A stretch of DNA of 64,000 nucleotides from Piscinibacterium candidicorallinum (lineage in GTDB: Bacteria > Pseudomonadota > Gammaproteobacteria > Burkholderiales > Burkholderiaceae_C): NCBI RefSeq assembly GCF_047549485.1, contig NZ_CP180191.1, forward strand, positions 3,720,001 through 3,784,000. The letters are read 5' to 3'. Below the pieces are notes generated by a model. That model saw only the letters and a list, made by a program, of their open reading frames with translations, was not told where the DNA came from and ran no database searches. This document shows, piece after piece, positions 1 through 9,638 of this stretch; position 1 is the first letter of the stretch; every line of letters begins with the position of its first letter. The translations under genes were made by a program, and so were the position numbers.

Positions 1-1385
<1,385 letters not shown>

Positions 1386-1444
1386 TTTAAGTTCGAGGCC
1401 TAAACAGCTGCGCGCAAAGGGCTTTGTTCACAGTCCACAGAATC

Positions 1445-1453
1445 TGTGGATAA
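1445..1453 (-). promoter_or_regulatory. Consensus DnaA box (TTATCCACA on minus strand)
   Basis: This is a perfect 9-mer match to the canonical DnaA box. It is embedded in a 15-bp palindrome and followed 12 bp later by a one-mismatch version. Whether DnaA binds here is unknown. One box plus a weak one is too little for an origin. Confidence 0.45.
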
Positions 1454-1565
1454 CTTTGTGGAGAATTCTGTGACAAACGCGTTAAGTGCTTGCCGCACAA
1501 GCGATTTTGTCCGCTGCCAAGAAAATGAGCAATCTGAAAAGCTCGATAAATCAATGACTTACACG

Positions 1566-1618
1566 AGGAACCGAGCGCTCCAGAGCCATTTCAGCCGAAA
1601 CTGAGCATGGTTCTTGGG
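1566..1618 (-). repeat. Diverged copy of the dispersed hairpin repeat (copy J)
   Basis: Read on the minus strand, the core resembles the repeat centre (CAG, then a GGCCAAAGTGGC-like loop, then CTGGA) but is degraded. It lies 68 bp downstream of the minus-strand NAD(P)-binding gene. The match is weak and the assignment tentative. Confidence 0.35.
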
Positions 1619-1685
1619 AGAGCAGCATTCTGTGCATAAGTCAAATGGAGACCTGCAAAAAATGGAACGGTGGCGCCCATCGACG

Positions 1686-2429
1686 TCAAGTCCCTTGTTC
1701 AAGCACGAGCGAAGCAAGTTGCTCGGATTGCGACACCCGTAGCCCACCTGCGCTGCGCAGGTGAGCGCCCGCTCGCAGCGCCGCCGCGACCGTCTGGACA
1801 TCCACGCCGCGGTACTGGGCCCAGGGGCCGATGAGCACCGGGCGCAACAACTGCACGGCGGCGATCCCGATCGCCTCGCCAATGCGGCGTTCCTGACGGT
1901 CGCCCAGCAGAAAAGACGGACGCACGATGTGCAGGCTGGGCAGGTTGAGGGCCTTGAGCGCCGCTTCCATCTCACCCTTGACGCGGCTGTAGAACACGCG
2001 GCTGGCGGTGTCTGCACCCAGTGCGCTGACCACGCCCACATGCTGCGCCCCGCGCGCCTGTGCCGCGCGCGCCACGGCCAGCACGGCATCAAAGTCCACC
2101 TTGCGAAACGCCGCCTGCGAGCCCGCGGTGCGAATCGTCGTGCCCAGACAGATATAGAGCACGGCCGGTGCAGGCGCGGCGCTCAGCGCAGCGTCGGCGT
2201 CCAGCGCCGCGTAGTCCACCACGCATTCGATCAGCTTGCTGTCCGGCCGCGCGGCGCCCTGCACGAGCAGGCTGCCGGCGCGGCGCACCAGCGCCACCAC
2301 CTGCCGCACCTGCGGGTCATTGAGCAGCTGGCCGACCAGCGCGCGGCCGGTCAGCCCCGTGGCGCCTGCGACCCAGACGATCTCACCGGCGGCTGCAGCG
2401 GGGCCAGACGCCCCCATGCGCACGGCCAT
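1686..2429 (-). CDS. NAD(P)-binding (atypical SDR / HTATIP2-like) protein
   Basis: The 247-residue protein starts with a Rossmann dinucleotide-binding motif, GATGLTGRAL, at about residues 22-31. Its overall pattern is that of COG0702 / HTATIP2-like NAD(P)H-binding proteins, atypical short-chain dehydrogenases that often lack the YxxxK active site. It starts 2 bp after the hemE stop codon and is probably translated from the same mRNA. Its ribosome binding site must lie inside the end of hemE. The substrate cannot be told from sequence. A link to haem synthesis is only suggested by adjacency. Confidence 0.8.
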   Translation of the reverse strand: MAVRMGASGPAAAAGEIVWVAGATGLTGRALVGQLLNDPQVRQVVALVRRAGSLLVQGAARPDSKLIECVVDYAALDADAALSAAPAPAVLYICLGTTIRTAGSQAAFRKVDFDAVLAVARAAQARGAQHVGVVSALGADTASRVFYSRVKGEMEAALKALNLPSLHIVRPSFLLGDRQERRIGEAIGIAAVQLLRPVLIGPWAQYRGVDVQTVAAALRAGAHLRSAGGLRVSQSEQLASLVLEQGT

Positions 2430-2431
2430 GC

Positions 2432-3562
2432 TCAGGCAGCAGCGTCCTGGGCCAGGCGCTCGTGCTGCACCGGCACGCCGCCGCGTATGCGGCGGGAATA
2501 GTCATGCACCGCGTCCACCAGCACAGACACGTTCTCCGGCGGCGTGAACTGGCTGATGCCGTGGCCGAGGTTGAACACATGGCCCACGCCGGGTTGCCCG
2601 GCAGCGGCCGGCGGCCCGAAGCTTTCCAGCACCTTGGCCACCTCGCCGCGCAGCTGCTCGGGCGCGGCCATCAGGGCCATGGGGTCGAGGTTGCCCTGCA
2701 AGGCCACGCGGTCACCCACGCGGGCGCGGGCGTTGCCCAGGTTGGCCGTCCAGTCCAGACCGATCGCATCGCTGCCGGCACCGGCAATCTCCTCGAGCCA
2801 CATGCCGCCGCCCTTGGTGAACAGGATGGACGGGATACGCACGCCGTCCTTGTGCAGGGGCAGCTGCTCGATGACGCGCTTGCTGTAGGCCAGGCTGAAC
2901 TTCTGGAACAGACCGTCGGCCAGCACGCCGCCCCAGCTGTCGAAGATCATCACGGCCTGGGCGCCGGCGTCGATCTGCGCCTTGAGATACGTGGCCACGG
3001 CCTGGGCATTCACTTCCAGGATGCGGTGCAGCAGGTCCGGGCGCTGATACATCATGGTCTTGATCAGGCGGTAGTCGTCGCTGCCTGCACCTTCGACCAT
3101 GTAGCAGGCCAGCGTGAAGGGGCTGCCCGAAAAGCCGATCAGCGGCACGCGGCCAGCCAGTTCCTTGCGGATCAGCGTCACCGCATCAAACACGTACTTG
3201 AGCTTCTCCATGTCGGGCACGGCGAGCTTGGCCACGGCGGCTTCGTCGCGGATCGGCGTGGCGAAGCGCGGGCCTTCGCCCTGCGCAAACGAGAGGCCGA
3301 GGCCCATCGCATCCGGCACGGTGAGGATGTCACTGAACAGGATGGCGGCATCCAGCGCGTAGCGGCGCAGCGGCTGCAACGTGACTTCGCAGGCGAGTTC
3401 CGGGTTGGTCGCCAGGCCCATGAAGCTGCCGGCCACCTCACGCGTGGCGCGGTACTCCGGCAGGTAGCGGCCCGCCTGGCGCATCAGCCAGACCGGCGTG
3501 TAATCAGTGGGCTGGCGCAGCAGGGCGCGCAGGAAGGTGTCGTTTTGAAGGGGCGCGAACAT
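2432..3562 (-). CDS. hemE: Uroporphyrinogen decarboxylase
   Basis: HemE removes the four acetate carboxyls of uroporphyrinogen III to give coproporphyrinogen III in cytosolic haem synthesis. The 376-residue protein carries the N-terminal signature PVWLMRQAGRYLPEYR, whose arginines bind substrate. It also has FSDILTVPDAMGLGL with the key aspartate, GFSGSPFTLACYMVEG, and the C-terminal FNLGHGI. Length and motifs are normal for the family. The next gene follows 2 bp after the stop, indicating co-transcription. The upstream 176 bp is AT-rich and should carry the promoter. Confidence 0.97.
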   Translation of the reverse strand: MFAPLQNDTFLRALLRQPTDYTPVWLMRQAGRYLPEYRATREVAGSFMGLATNPELACEVTLQPLRRYALDAAILFSDILTVPDAMGLGLSFAQGEGPRFATPIRDEAAVAKLAVPDMEKLKYVFDAVTLIRKELAGRVPLIGFSGSPFTLACYMVEGAGSDDYRLIKTMMYQRPDLLHRILEVNAQAVATYLKAQIDAGAQAVMIFDSWGGVLADGLFQKFSLAYSKRVIEQLPLHKDGVRIPSILFTKGGGMWLEEIAGAGSDAIGLDWTANLGNARARVGDRVALQGNLDPMALMAAPEQLRGEVAKVLESFGPPAAAGQPGVGHVFNLGHGISQFTPPENVSVLVDAVHDYSRRIRGGVPVQHERLAQDAAA

Positions 3563-3624
3563 CCGCGGAGTGTAAGCGGCAGCAGACGGCGCGGTGCGTC
3601 AGCTTTGCACCACGATCACGGCGG

Positions 3625-3656
3625 TCAATAAATAGCCGGAATTTATCTTTTATTGA
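3625..3656. repeat. AT-rich inverted repeat upstream of hemE
   Basis: Perfect 8-bp arms, TCAATAAA at 3625-3632 and TTTATTGA at 3649-3656, are separated by 16 bp and followed by the palindrome TTGATCAA at 3653-3660. The element lies between the hemE start and the 3' end of the DegP-like gene, in a 176-bp gap much more AT-rich than the surroundings. It could be part of the hemE promoter, an operator, or a terminator for the gene reading into it. Confidence 0.4.
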
Positions 3657-3738
3657 TCAACAAAATCTGGCTTTCCGCTTTCCTCATCACGTTCTTCAAC
3701 GATTAATCACTCAATGAATTTATGGCCGAAAATGATTT

Positions 3739-4833
3739 CTACTGCAGATCGCGTGCGCGGTTGAAATCGGCCCGATCAATGCTCCGGAGCTTGATTTCGC
3801 GCATCTCGCGGGCAACCAGCATGCGCAGGGTGACCTCCGTGCCCGCTGGGCCGGCTGCCCAAAGCTTGCGGTAGTAGTCCTGCAGGTCGTCCACCTTCTG
3901 GCCAGCCACGCCGAGCAGGATGTCGCCCTGGCGGATGCCGGCGCCGTCGGCCGGGCTGCCTCGCGTGACGCGCGAGACGATCAGGTTGCCCGCGGTTTCC
4001 TGCACGCTCATGCCCAGCCAGCCGCGCGCGGGGCCACTGGCGCGGCCGCGTTCGACCAGATCCTTGAGCAGGGGCTTCACGAGATCCGTGGGCACATACA
4101 TGTTGCCGGGGATGTTGCTGCCGCGCGTGCGCTCTAGCAGCATGGAGCCGATACCCACGAGCTTGCCTTCGCCATTGACCAGGGCCGCGCCGCTCCAGTT
4201 GTTCACCGGCGGGAAGGTGTAGATCGCGCGATCCAGCGCATATTCCCAGGGGGCGATGAAGGCCTCGCGGCTGATCACGCCGAGCTCGAAGGCCTCCGGC
4301 TCGCCGGCGCCGATGGTCAGCAGGCGGGCGTTGGCCTCGATCTTGTCGCTGTCACCCAGTTCGAGCGGCGTGCCCTTGATGGGCAGCAGGGTGCGTACCA
4401 CACCCAGGCCGGTGGCCTGGTCGTAGCCCACGCGCGTGGCGGGGCTGACCTTGCCGTCCGGCCCCATGACCTGCACGCGCTCGGCCTCCAGCAGCAGATA
4501 GCCGACGGTGAGCACGGTGTTCGGGCCGATCAGCACACCCGTGCCGCCGCGCTCGGTGCCCAGGGTCTCGCTGCTCACCGCGTTGTCGTTCACCTCCACG
4601 CGCAGAAAGACCACGCTGTCCTTCAGGCGCGCGGCCAGGGCCGGGTCCAGGGTGGACATGACAGGCGGCGCACCAGGAATGCTCGGTCCGCGCTGGGCCA
4701 GCGCAGGCGACGAGACCAGCACCGCGGCCGTGAACAGGCAGGCTGCTGCCAGCCAGCGCGTCAGAGACTGCGCCATCATGCGGCGCGCTGCGTGCACAGA
4801 CCCTTGCGGGGACGAAGGCCGAGGGGAAGGCAT
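3739..4833 (-). CDS. DegP/HtrA-like secreted protein with degraded catalytic triad, plus PDZ domain
   Basis: The 364-residue protein has a signal peptide (about residues 20-47, ending ALA), a trypsin-like fold (about 65-235) and one C-terminal PDZ domain (about 268-345) with GWLGMSVQ and GIRQGDILL. Aligned by eye to DegP/DegQ, the catalytic His position reads Tyr112 (TVGYLLLEA in place of TNNHVV) and the Asp position reads Gly142 (DQATGLGVV). The nucleophile Ser214 remains, but in NWSGAA rather than GNSGG. The likely role is a periplasmic pseudoprotease that binds substrates through the PDZ domain. The start at 4833 is supported by AGGAG 8 nt upstream; a longer frame to 5034 lacks this. Confidence 0.8.
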   Translation of the reverse strand: MPSPRPSSPQGSVHAARRMMAQSLTRWLAAACLFTAAVLVSSPALAQRGPSIPGAPPVMSTLDPALAARLKDSVVFLRVEVNDNAVSSETLGTERGGTGVLIGPNTVLTVGYLLLEAERVQVMGPDGKVSPATRVGYDQATGLGVVRTLLPIKGTPLELGDSDKIEANARLLTIGAGEPEAFELGVISREAFIAPWEYALDRAIYTFPPVNNWSGAALVNGEGKLVGIGSMLLERTRGSNIPGNMYVPTDLVKPLLKDLVERGRASGPARGWLGMSVQETAGNLIVSRVTRGSPADGAGIRQGDILLGVAGQKVDDLQDYYRKLWAAGPAGTEVTLRMLVAREMREIKLRSIDRADFNRARDLQ

Positions 4834-5064
4834 GGCGGGCTCCTGCGGGCTGCGCAGCCGATGCAGTGCCGGCGCGCGATTCAACAACGTGAGCTTTGTT
4901 GTACTGCGCCGCCCGCCCGCTTGGCGAGCCTTGCGCCTACGGGGCAACCCGCAATCGCTCGGGCGTTTGGTCGCAGGCTGGCCAAGGCGCGCGCGGGACT
5001 GGACATGGCCGGGACAGGGGCTGGTCGGGGACACATGCGCGGCTGGCTCCTAGGCGCACGCAGC

Positions 5065-5095
5065 TTCGGCGCGCGAGCGGACCGCTTCCTACAAT
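5065..5095 (+). promoter_or_regulatory. Candidate pyrD promoter with almost no leader
   Basis: TACAAT at 5090-5095 is a good -10 element. A weak -35 (TTCGGC) lies 19 bp upstream at 5065-5070. Transcription would begin around 5101-5103, directly at the pyrD ATG (5104), and no Shine-Dalgarno sequence precedes that ATG. This suggests a leaderless message. Confidence 0.35.
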
Positions 5096-5103
5096 GCGGC
5101 CCC

Positions 5104-6132
5104 ATGATCGATCTGCTCACCACCTTCTCGCGCAAAGTGCTCTTCACGCTCGAGCCCGAAGACGCGCACGCCCTCACCCTGACCAGCCTGAACGCCATGG
5201 CCGCCAGCGGCGCAGCCAAGATGCTCTTTGGCGCACCGACGGGTTCGCCCGTGACGGTGATGGGCCTGAACTTCCCCAATGCGGTGGGCCTGGCGGCCGG
5301 CGCCGACAAGAACGGCGAGTGCATCGAGGGCTTTGGCGCCCTGGGATTCGGCTTTCTGGAGCTGGGCGGCGTGACGCCACGCCCGCAACCGGGCAATGAG
5401 AAGCCGCGCGTGTTCCGCCTGCCGGACGCGAATGCAGTCATCAACCGTCTGGGCTTCAACAACCACGGTGTGGAGCGGCTGGCGGCCAATCTGGCGCGCT
5501 ACCGCCGCGCGCCCAAGTACAGCGGCGTGATCGGCGTGAACCTGGGAAAGAACAAGGACACGCCCAACGAGAACGCGCTCGACGACTACCGCATCTGCTA
5601 CGAGCGCCTGCACGATCTGGTGGACTTTGCCACCATCAACGTCAGCTCCCCCAACACCGCCGGCCTGCGGGCCCTGCAGGAGGTGGATGAACTGCGCCGG
5701 ATTCTGGAGGGCATGGCTAACGCACGCGACAAGCTGGCCAAGAGCCGCCGCGTACCGCTGAGTGTGAAGATCGCGCCGGATCTGACCGACGAGCAGATCG
5801 GCAGCATTGCCGAACTCGCCCTGCACTGCGGCATGGACGCCATTACCGCCACCAACACCACCGTGGCGCGCGATGCCGTCAAGCACCTGCCGCACGGCAC
5901 CGAAACCGGCGGCCTGAGTGGCGCGCCGGTCTTCGAGGCCAGCAACGCCGTGATCCGCAAGCTCAAGGCCGCGCTCGGTGACAAGCTGCCCATCATCGGC
6001 GTGGGCGGCGTGATGAGCGGCGCAGACGCCCGCGCCAAGCTGGACGCCGGCGCCAGCCTCGTGCAGTTCTACACCGGCCTCATCTACCGCGGCCCGGCGC
6101 TGGTACATGAGGCGGTGGTGGCGTGTCGCTGA
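5104..6132 (+). CDS. pyrD: Dihydroorotate dehydrogenase, class 2 (quinone-dependent)
   Basis: PyrD oxidises dihydroorotate to orotate in pyrimidine synthesis. The class 2 form is membrane-associated and passes electrons to quinone. The 342-residue protein has an N-terminal helical extension typical of class 2. It also shows GFGFLELGGVTPRPQPGN, NRLGFNN, the FMN-contacting GVNLGKNK, and NVSSPNT containing the catalytic serine. The C-terminus has the phosphate-binding GVGGVMSG and LVQFYTGLIY. The ATG at 5104 begins MIDLLTTFSRKVLF, where the family normally starts. A longer upstream frame is coding-unlike. Confidence 0.97.
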   Translation: MIDLLTTFSRKVLFTLEPEDAHALTLTSLNAMAASGAAKMLFGAPTGSPVTVMGLNFPNAVGLAAGADKNGECIEGFGALGFGFLELGGVTPRPQPGNEKPRVFRLPDANAVINRLGFNNHGVERLAANLARYRRAPKYSGVIGVNLGKNKDTPNENALDDYRICYERLHDLVDFATINVSSPNTAGLRALQEVDELRRILEGMANARDKLAKSRRVPLSVKIAPDLTDEQIGSIAELALHCGMDAITATNTTVARDAVKHLPHGTETGGLSGAPVFEASNAVIRKLKAALGDKLPIIGVGGVMSGADARAKLDAGASLVQFYTGLIYRGPALVHEAVVACR

Positions 6133-6238
6133 TTCAGACCCGAACCAGTCGCGGCTGATCACCCGGCCTTGCTTCAGCCCAAGCGCCACCCGAATACGCC
6201 CCTCCAAGCCCGCACCCTACCCGCACCCGGCCCGCACG

Positions 6239-6724
6239 ATGCCCGAGCTGCCGCCCGCTCTCATCAACGCCTGGCAGCAGCTAGGCCAGGCGCTCGGTCT
6301 GGCGCACTCGGCTGCCCTCTATGCCGCGGTCTCCGCGCTGCACATCACCGGCATTGCCTTGCTGTTTGGCGGTATTGCGCCTGTGGCGCTGCGTTTTCTG
6401 GGTGGCATGGCGAGCCTGGGCGAGGCGGCGGTGCGCAGCCTGCAGCGCTTTGCGGCCTGCGGGCTATTGTTTGCGGTGTGCACGGGGGTGCTCTTGATCA
6501 GCGTGAAGCCCGCCGACTACCTGGCCAGCCCGGTGGTGTGGGCGAAGTTCGCGCTGATTGCCACGGCCACAGCGCACGCGCTGTGGTTTCACTGGGCAAG
6601 GCGGCGATCCACGGTGCCGGTGCTGGACACGCCCCGCGCTGCGCTGGCGGCCAGCGGTGCGGCCTCGCTGCTGCTCTGGCTGGCGGTGATAGGCCTGGGG
6701 CGCTGGATCGCGTTTGCCGTCTGA
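6239..6724 (+). CDS. Small four-helix membrane protein of unknown function
   Basis: The 161-residue protein has four hydrophobic segments, at about residues 24-45, 65-85, 95-115 and 138-158. It shows an ALHITGIALLFGG segment near the N-terminus, a pattern seen in small DUF2214/DUF6644-like membrane proteins. I do not recognise a function. The start at 6239 (MPELPPALINAW) is chosen because the frame upstream overlaps pyrD and looks non-coding. It ends 9 bp before the convergent NmrA-like gene. Confidence 0.65.
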   Translation: MPELPPALINAWQQLGQALGLAHSAALYAAVSALHITGIALLFGGIAPVALRFLGGMASLGEAAVRSLQRFAACGLLFAVCTGVLLISVKPADYLASPVVWAKFALIATATAHALWFHWARRRSTVPVLDTPRAALAASGAASLLLWLAVIGLGRWIAFAV

Positions 6725-6733
6725 GCCGCGTGC

Positions 6734-7570
6734 TCAGGCCGGGCGCCACACGGCGGCATGCTCCTGCACAAAGGCCTGTAGTGAGCGAGGGGGTCGGCCG
6801 GTGATGGTTTGCACCGCGTCGGTGATTCGCTCGGCGGCGCCGGCCTTGAAGAAGCCCAGGATCGTGACGAGCATCTCGGTATAGGCCGCAGGCATGCCGG
6901 CGGCCAGCAGGCCGGCACGCATGGCATCGGGCGGGATGTCTTCGTAGCGGATTGCGCGGCCGGCGGCGGCTGAAAGCAGACGGGCCACGTCCGCGTGATC
7001 GAAGGCCTCGGCCCCCGTCAGATCGAAGGCCTGGCCGTCATGGGTGCTAGACGTGAGCAGCACGGCAGCCACCTCGGCAATGTCGCGCGCATCGATGAAG
7101 CTGCCACGCCCCTGCCCGGTGGGCAGCGCGATGGCGCTGCGCTCAAGGATGCCGGGCAGCCAGTAGCTCGTGAAGTTCTGCATGAACCAGTTGGGGCGGA
7201 TGATGCTGTAGGCCAGGCCGGCACGCTCCACGCGCTGCTCCAGACGCCGGAACGGGCCGCTCGGGTCCGCGTCGGCGCCCATAGCCGTCATGAGCACGAG
7301 CTTGCCCAGGCCATGGCGGCGGGCGGCGTCGACCGCCGGCCCCAGCAGGGCATCCTGATCGGGGTGGCCAGGCGGGCTCATCAGGAACGCCCGGCTGGCG
7401 CCTGCGAAGGCGGCCTCCAGGCCTGCACCGGTCGCCAGATCCAGGGCCATCGTGTCTGCGCCGCGTGGCTGGCGGGCGCCGGCAAGTACGCGCTCGCCGC
7501 GCTGCTGCAGGGTCTGAACGAGGGCGCGGCCGACCGTGCCGGTGCCGCCGATGATGAGTGTGTAGGCCAT
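6734..7570 (-). CDS. NmrA-like NAD(P)H-binding oxidoreductase (QorB-type atypical SDR)
   Basis: The 278-residue protein has the NAD(P)-binding motif GGTGTVGRAL near its N-terminus and the typical NmrA/QorB segments KLVLMTAMGAD, IRPNWFMQNF and GSFIDARDIAEVAA. Relatives reduce quinones or act as redox sensors. The specific substrate is unknown. The start at 7570 gives MAYTLIIGG with an AAGG-type ribosome site. It is divergent from an AraC regulator with 96 bp between them, an arrangement in which the regulator often controls the enzyme. Confidence 0.85.
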   Translation of the reverse strand: MAYTLIIGGTGTVGRALVQTLQQRGERVLAGARQPRGADTMALDLATGAGLEAAFAGASRAFLMSPPGHPDQDALLGPAVDAARRHGLGKLVLMTAMGADADPSGPFRRLEQRVERAGLAYSIIRPNWFMQNFTSYWLPGILERSAIALPTGQGRGSFIDARDIAEVAAVLLTSSTHDGQAFDLTGAEAFDHADVARLLSAAAGRAIRYEDIPPDAMRAGLLAAGMPAAYTEMLVTILGFFKAGAAERITDAVQTITGRPPRSLQAFVQEHAAVWRPA

Positions 7571-7666
7571 GTGTGAACACCTTTCTGTGGACTGGCCCTG
7601 CAGTCTGCGCGCCGATTCCCGTACGATGAATGGCAGAAAATCCACTTTTCATGTCTGATCGTTCAC

Positions 7667-8653
7667 ATGGACCTGTTGACCGACGTATTTGCGCAGGCGG
7701 GCCTGCGCCGCCGCATGCTCGACCTGCACCCGCTCGCAGCGGGGGTTGCGCTGCGCTTTCCGTGCGAGCGCAGTCTCGGGCTGCATGTCGCGCTGCGCGA
7801 TGGCGTGTTCATTCATGCAGGCAGCGCCGCGGGTGCGGTGCCGCTGGCACTGCAGGCGGGCGACATTGCGCTGATGGCGCGCGGCTGTTCGCATCTGCTG
7901 AGCACGCATTCGGACCCGGGTGCACTGACGGTGACCGACCTGCGCCCGCCCGAGCCCGATGCGCCCGAGCCCAAGGTGCCTGAGGGCCGCGCCGGGCTCG
8001 CGGTCGGCACCCAAGGCGGCGGCGCTGCCCTGCTCAGCGCGGCCTATCAGCTCTGGCATCCGCCGGTGCACCCCTTCCTGCGCGAGATGCCGGGCTGGAT
8101 CGTGCTGCCCGCGGCGCGCGTGGCGACGCTATCCGGCGTGCAGCACACCATGACGCAGCTGATCGAGGAGACCCGCCAGCCCCGGCTGGCAAGCCAGACG
8201 ATCGTCCACGGGCTCATGGATGCCCTGTTCGGCTACGTGCTGCGCGAACTTGCCTGGCCCGACGCGGACGCCCCGGGATGGCGCGCCGCCACTGCGGACC
8301 CAGCCGTCCAGCAGGTCCTGCAGCTGCTGCATCGAAATCCGGCGGCACCCTGGACCCTGGCGCAACTCGCAGCCGCGGTGGGTGTCTCGCGCACCGCGCT
8401 GGCCACCCGCTTTCGCGCCATCATGGGCGACACACCCCTGAACTACCTGCGGGCGCTGCGCATGACGCGGGCCATGCAGCTGCTCACGCAGTCCGATCGC
8501 AATCTGGAGCGGATCGCACTCGAATGCGGCTACCAGGATGCGTTCAGCTTTTCTAAGGTGTTCAAGCGGGTGGTCGGCAGCTCACCGCGCGAGTTCCGCC
8601 GCCGAGATGCTGCAGATCGCCTCTTGCACTGGCGCCTGCCACCGACCGGCTAG
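7667..8653 (+). CDS. AraC-family transcriptional regulator with N-terminal cupin domain
   Basis: The 328-residue protein has an N-terminal cupin-like sensor domain (about 10-190, Cupin_6 type) and a C-terminal double helix-turn-helix AraC domain (about 210-318). The latter shows WTLAQLAAAVGVSRTALATRF, then GYQDAFSFSKVFKRVVGSSPREFRR. It is divergent from the NmrA-like reductase gene, so that gene is its most likely target. This pairing is common in Proteobacteria. No ligand can be inferred. Confidence 0.9.
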   Translation: MDLLTDVFAQAGLRRRMLDLHPLAAGVALRFPCERSLGLHVALRDGVFIHAGSAAGAVPLALQAGDIALMARGCSHLLSTHSDPGALTVTDLRPPEPDAPEPKVPEGRAGLAVGTQGGGAALLSAAYQLWHPPVHPFLREMPGWIVLPAARVATLSGVQHTMTQLIEETRQPRLASQTIVHGLMDALFGYVLRELAWPDADAPGWRAATADPAVQQVLQLLHRNPAAPWTLAQLAAAVGVSRTALATRFRAIMGDTPLNYLRALRMTRAMQLLTQSDRNLERIALECGYQDAFSFSKVFKRVVGSSPREFRRRDAADRLLHWRLPPTG

Positions 8654-8769
8654 CGCCGTGCGCAGTGCCCCACGCAGGCCGCCCTTGGGCTGCCGGTCCT
8701 CAGAGGGACGCCCGGGGCCCTGCCATTGATGCGCCCGAAACAGACGCACTGCGGTCGATGCAGGGCCTG

Positions 8770-8792
8770 ACGGGGCGCACGCGGCGCCCCGT
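8770..8792 (-). terminator. GC-rich hairpin between convergent genes
   Basis: Nine-base arms ACGGGGCGC and GCGCCCCGT enclose a five-base loop, 8 bp beyond the stop of the ClpP-like gene. There is no T-run on either strand, so intrinsic termination is uncertain. Confidence 0.4.
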
Positions 8793-8800
8793 GATCCGCC

Positions 8801-9391
8801 TCAGATCTCGCTGCGGCGCGCGATGACCTTGGAGACCAGGCCGTAGGCAACGGCTTCGTCGGTGCTCATCCAGTAGTCGCGGTCGATGTCGGCCTGCACC
8901 TTCTCCACGGGCTGGCCGGTCTCGGCGGCGATGATGCGCGCCAGACGCTCACGCATCTTGATGATCTCGCGCGCCTGGATGGCGATGTCGGTCGCCTGGC
9001 CGCCGGCGCCGCCCGAGGGCTGGTGGATCAGAAAGCGGGTATTGGGCAGGCAGACGCGGCGTTCCTTGGGCGCGGCCAGGAAGATGTGCGTGCCGGCGCT
9101 GGCTACCCAGCCACTGCCGATCATGTTCACCGGCACCTCGATGAAGCGCACCATGTCGTGGATCGCGTCGCCGCTCTCCACGTGGCCGCCGGGCGAGCAG
9201 ACGATCATGTTGATCGGCTCGCTGGACTCGGCGGCCAGGGCCAGCAGGCGGCCGCACACATCCTTGGCCAGGGCCTGGGTGATGGGGCCATAGACCAGTA
9301 CGTGGCGCGAGGCAAAGGTCTTCTGGTCGATGAACGAGGCGATCTTGCTCTTGCCTTCGTCGCCGTCGGTGTCGTTATTGAATGTCCACAT
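8801..9391 (-). CDS. ClpP-family serine peptidase (paralogue of the Clp proteolytic subunit)
   Basis: The 196-residue protein matches the whole ClpP fold. Catalytic residues can be placed as Ser98 (WVASAGT), His123 (LIHQP) and Asp172 (DRDYW). Their spacings of 25 and 49 residues equal those of E. coli ClpP (111, 136, 185). Also visible are PGGHVESGDAI and GGAGGQATDIAI. There is no clpX neighbour and the N-terminus (MWTFNNDTDGDEGKSK) differs from housekeeping ClpP. It is therefore probably a second ClpP-like protein, whose partner ATPase is unknown. It is divergent from an unrecognised 614-residue gene. Confidence 0.9.
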   Translation of the reverse strand: MWTFNNDTDGDEGKSKIASFIDQKTFASRHVLVYGPITQALAKDVCGRLLALAAESSEPINMIVCSPGGHVESGDAIHDMVRFIEVPVNMIGSGWVASAGTHIFLAAPKERRVCLPNTRFLIHQPSGGAGGQATDIAIQAREIIKMRERLARIIAAETGQPVEKVQADIDRDYWMSTDEAVAYGLVSKVIARRSEI

Positions 9392-9638
9392 GGGGGTCTC
9401 CTTGGTCGGATGCGGTGGCTTGCTGCGATGCTAGCGACTCCTGCGGCAGATCGATTCCGGCCGCGTGAGCGGACAGTGCGCGGCCCGGCCGGCTGGCGGG
9501 CTCCCCCATTCGCACGACGCGCCTGTGCGTGATGACCTGATTTCGTCATTGATGCGCCTGCGACGCGTTGCCTAGTGTGGTGCATGGCCCGCCTCCAGGG
9601 CCCTTGTCATCGCGGGGACGCCATGCAGGAGTCAGGTC

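Larger units (their letters stand above)
1386..1685. other. 300-bp intergenic region with DnaA-box-like cluster and a diverged repeat copy
   Basis: No gene is apparent in this stretch. It lies upstream of priA and downstream of the minus-strand NAD(P)-binding gene. Bases 1435-1449 form a palindrome (CCACAGA, A, TCTGTGG). Bases 1445-1453 read TGTGGATAA, the exact complement of the consensus DnaA box TTATCCACA. A weaker relative, TGTGGAGAA, follows at 1457-1465. Bases 1566-1618 are a weak, diverged match to the dispersed hairpin repeat found elsewhere in the window. The region is more AT-rich than its neighbours and should hold the priA promoter. Confidence 0.5.

Noticed and set aside
1488..1504. 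CTTGCCGCACAAGCGAT as a repeat fragment
   Set aside because: It resembles the tail of copy A but has no hairpin beside it; the match may be chance.
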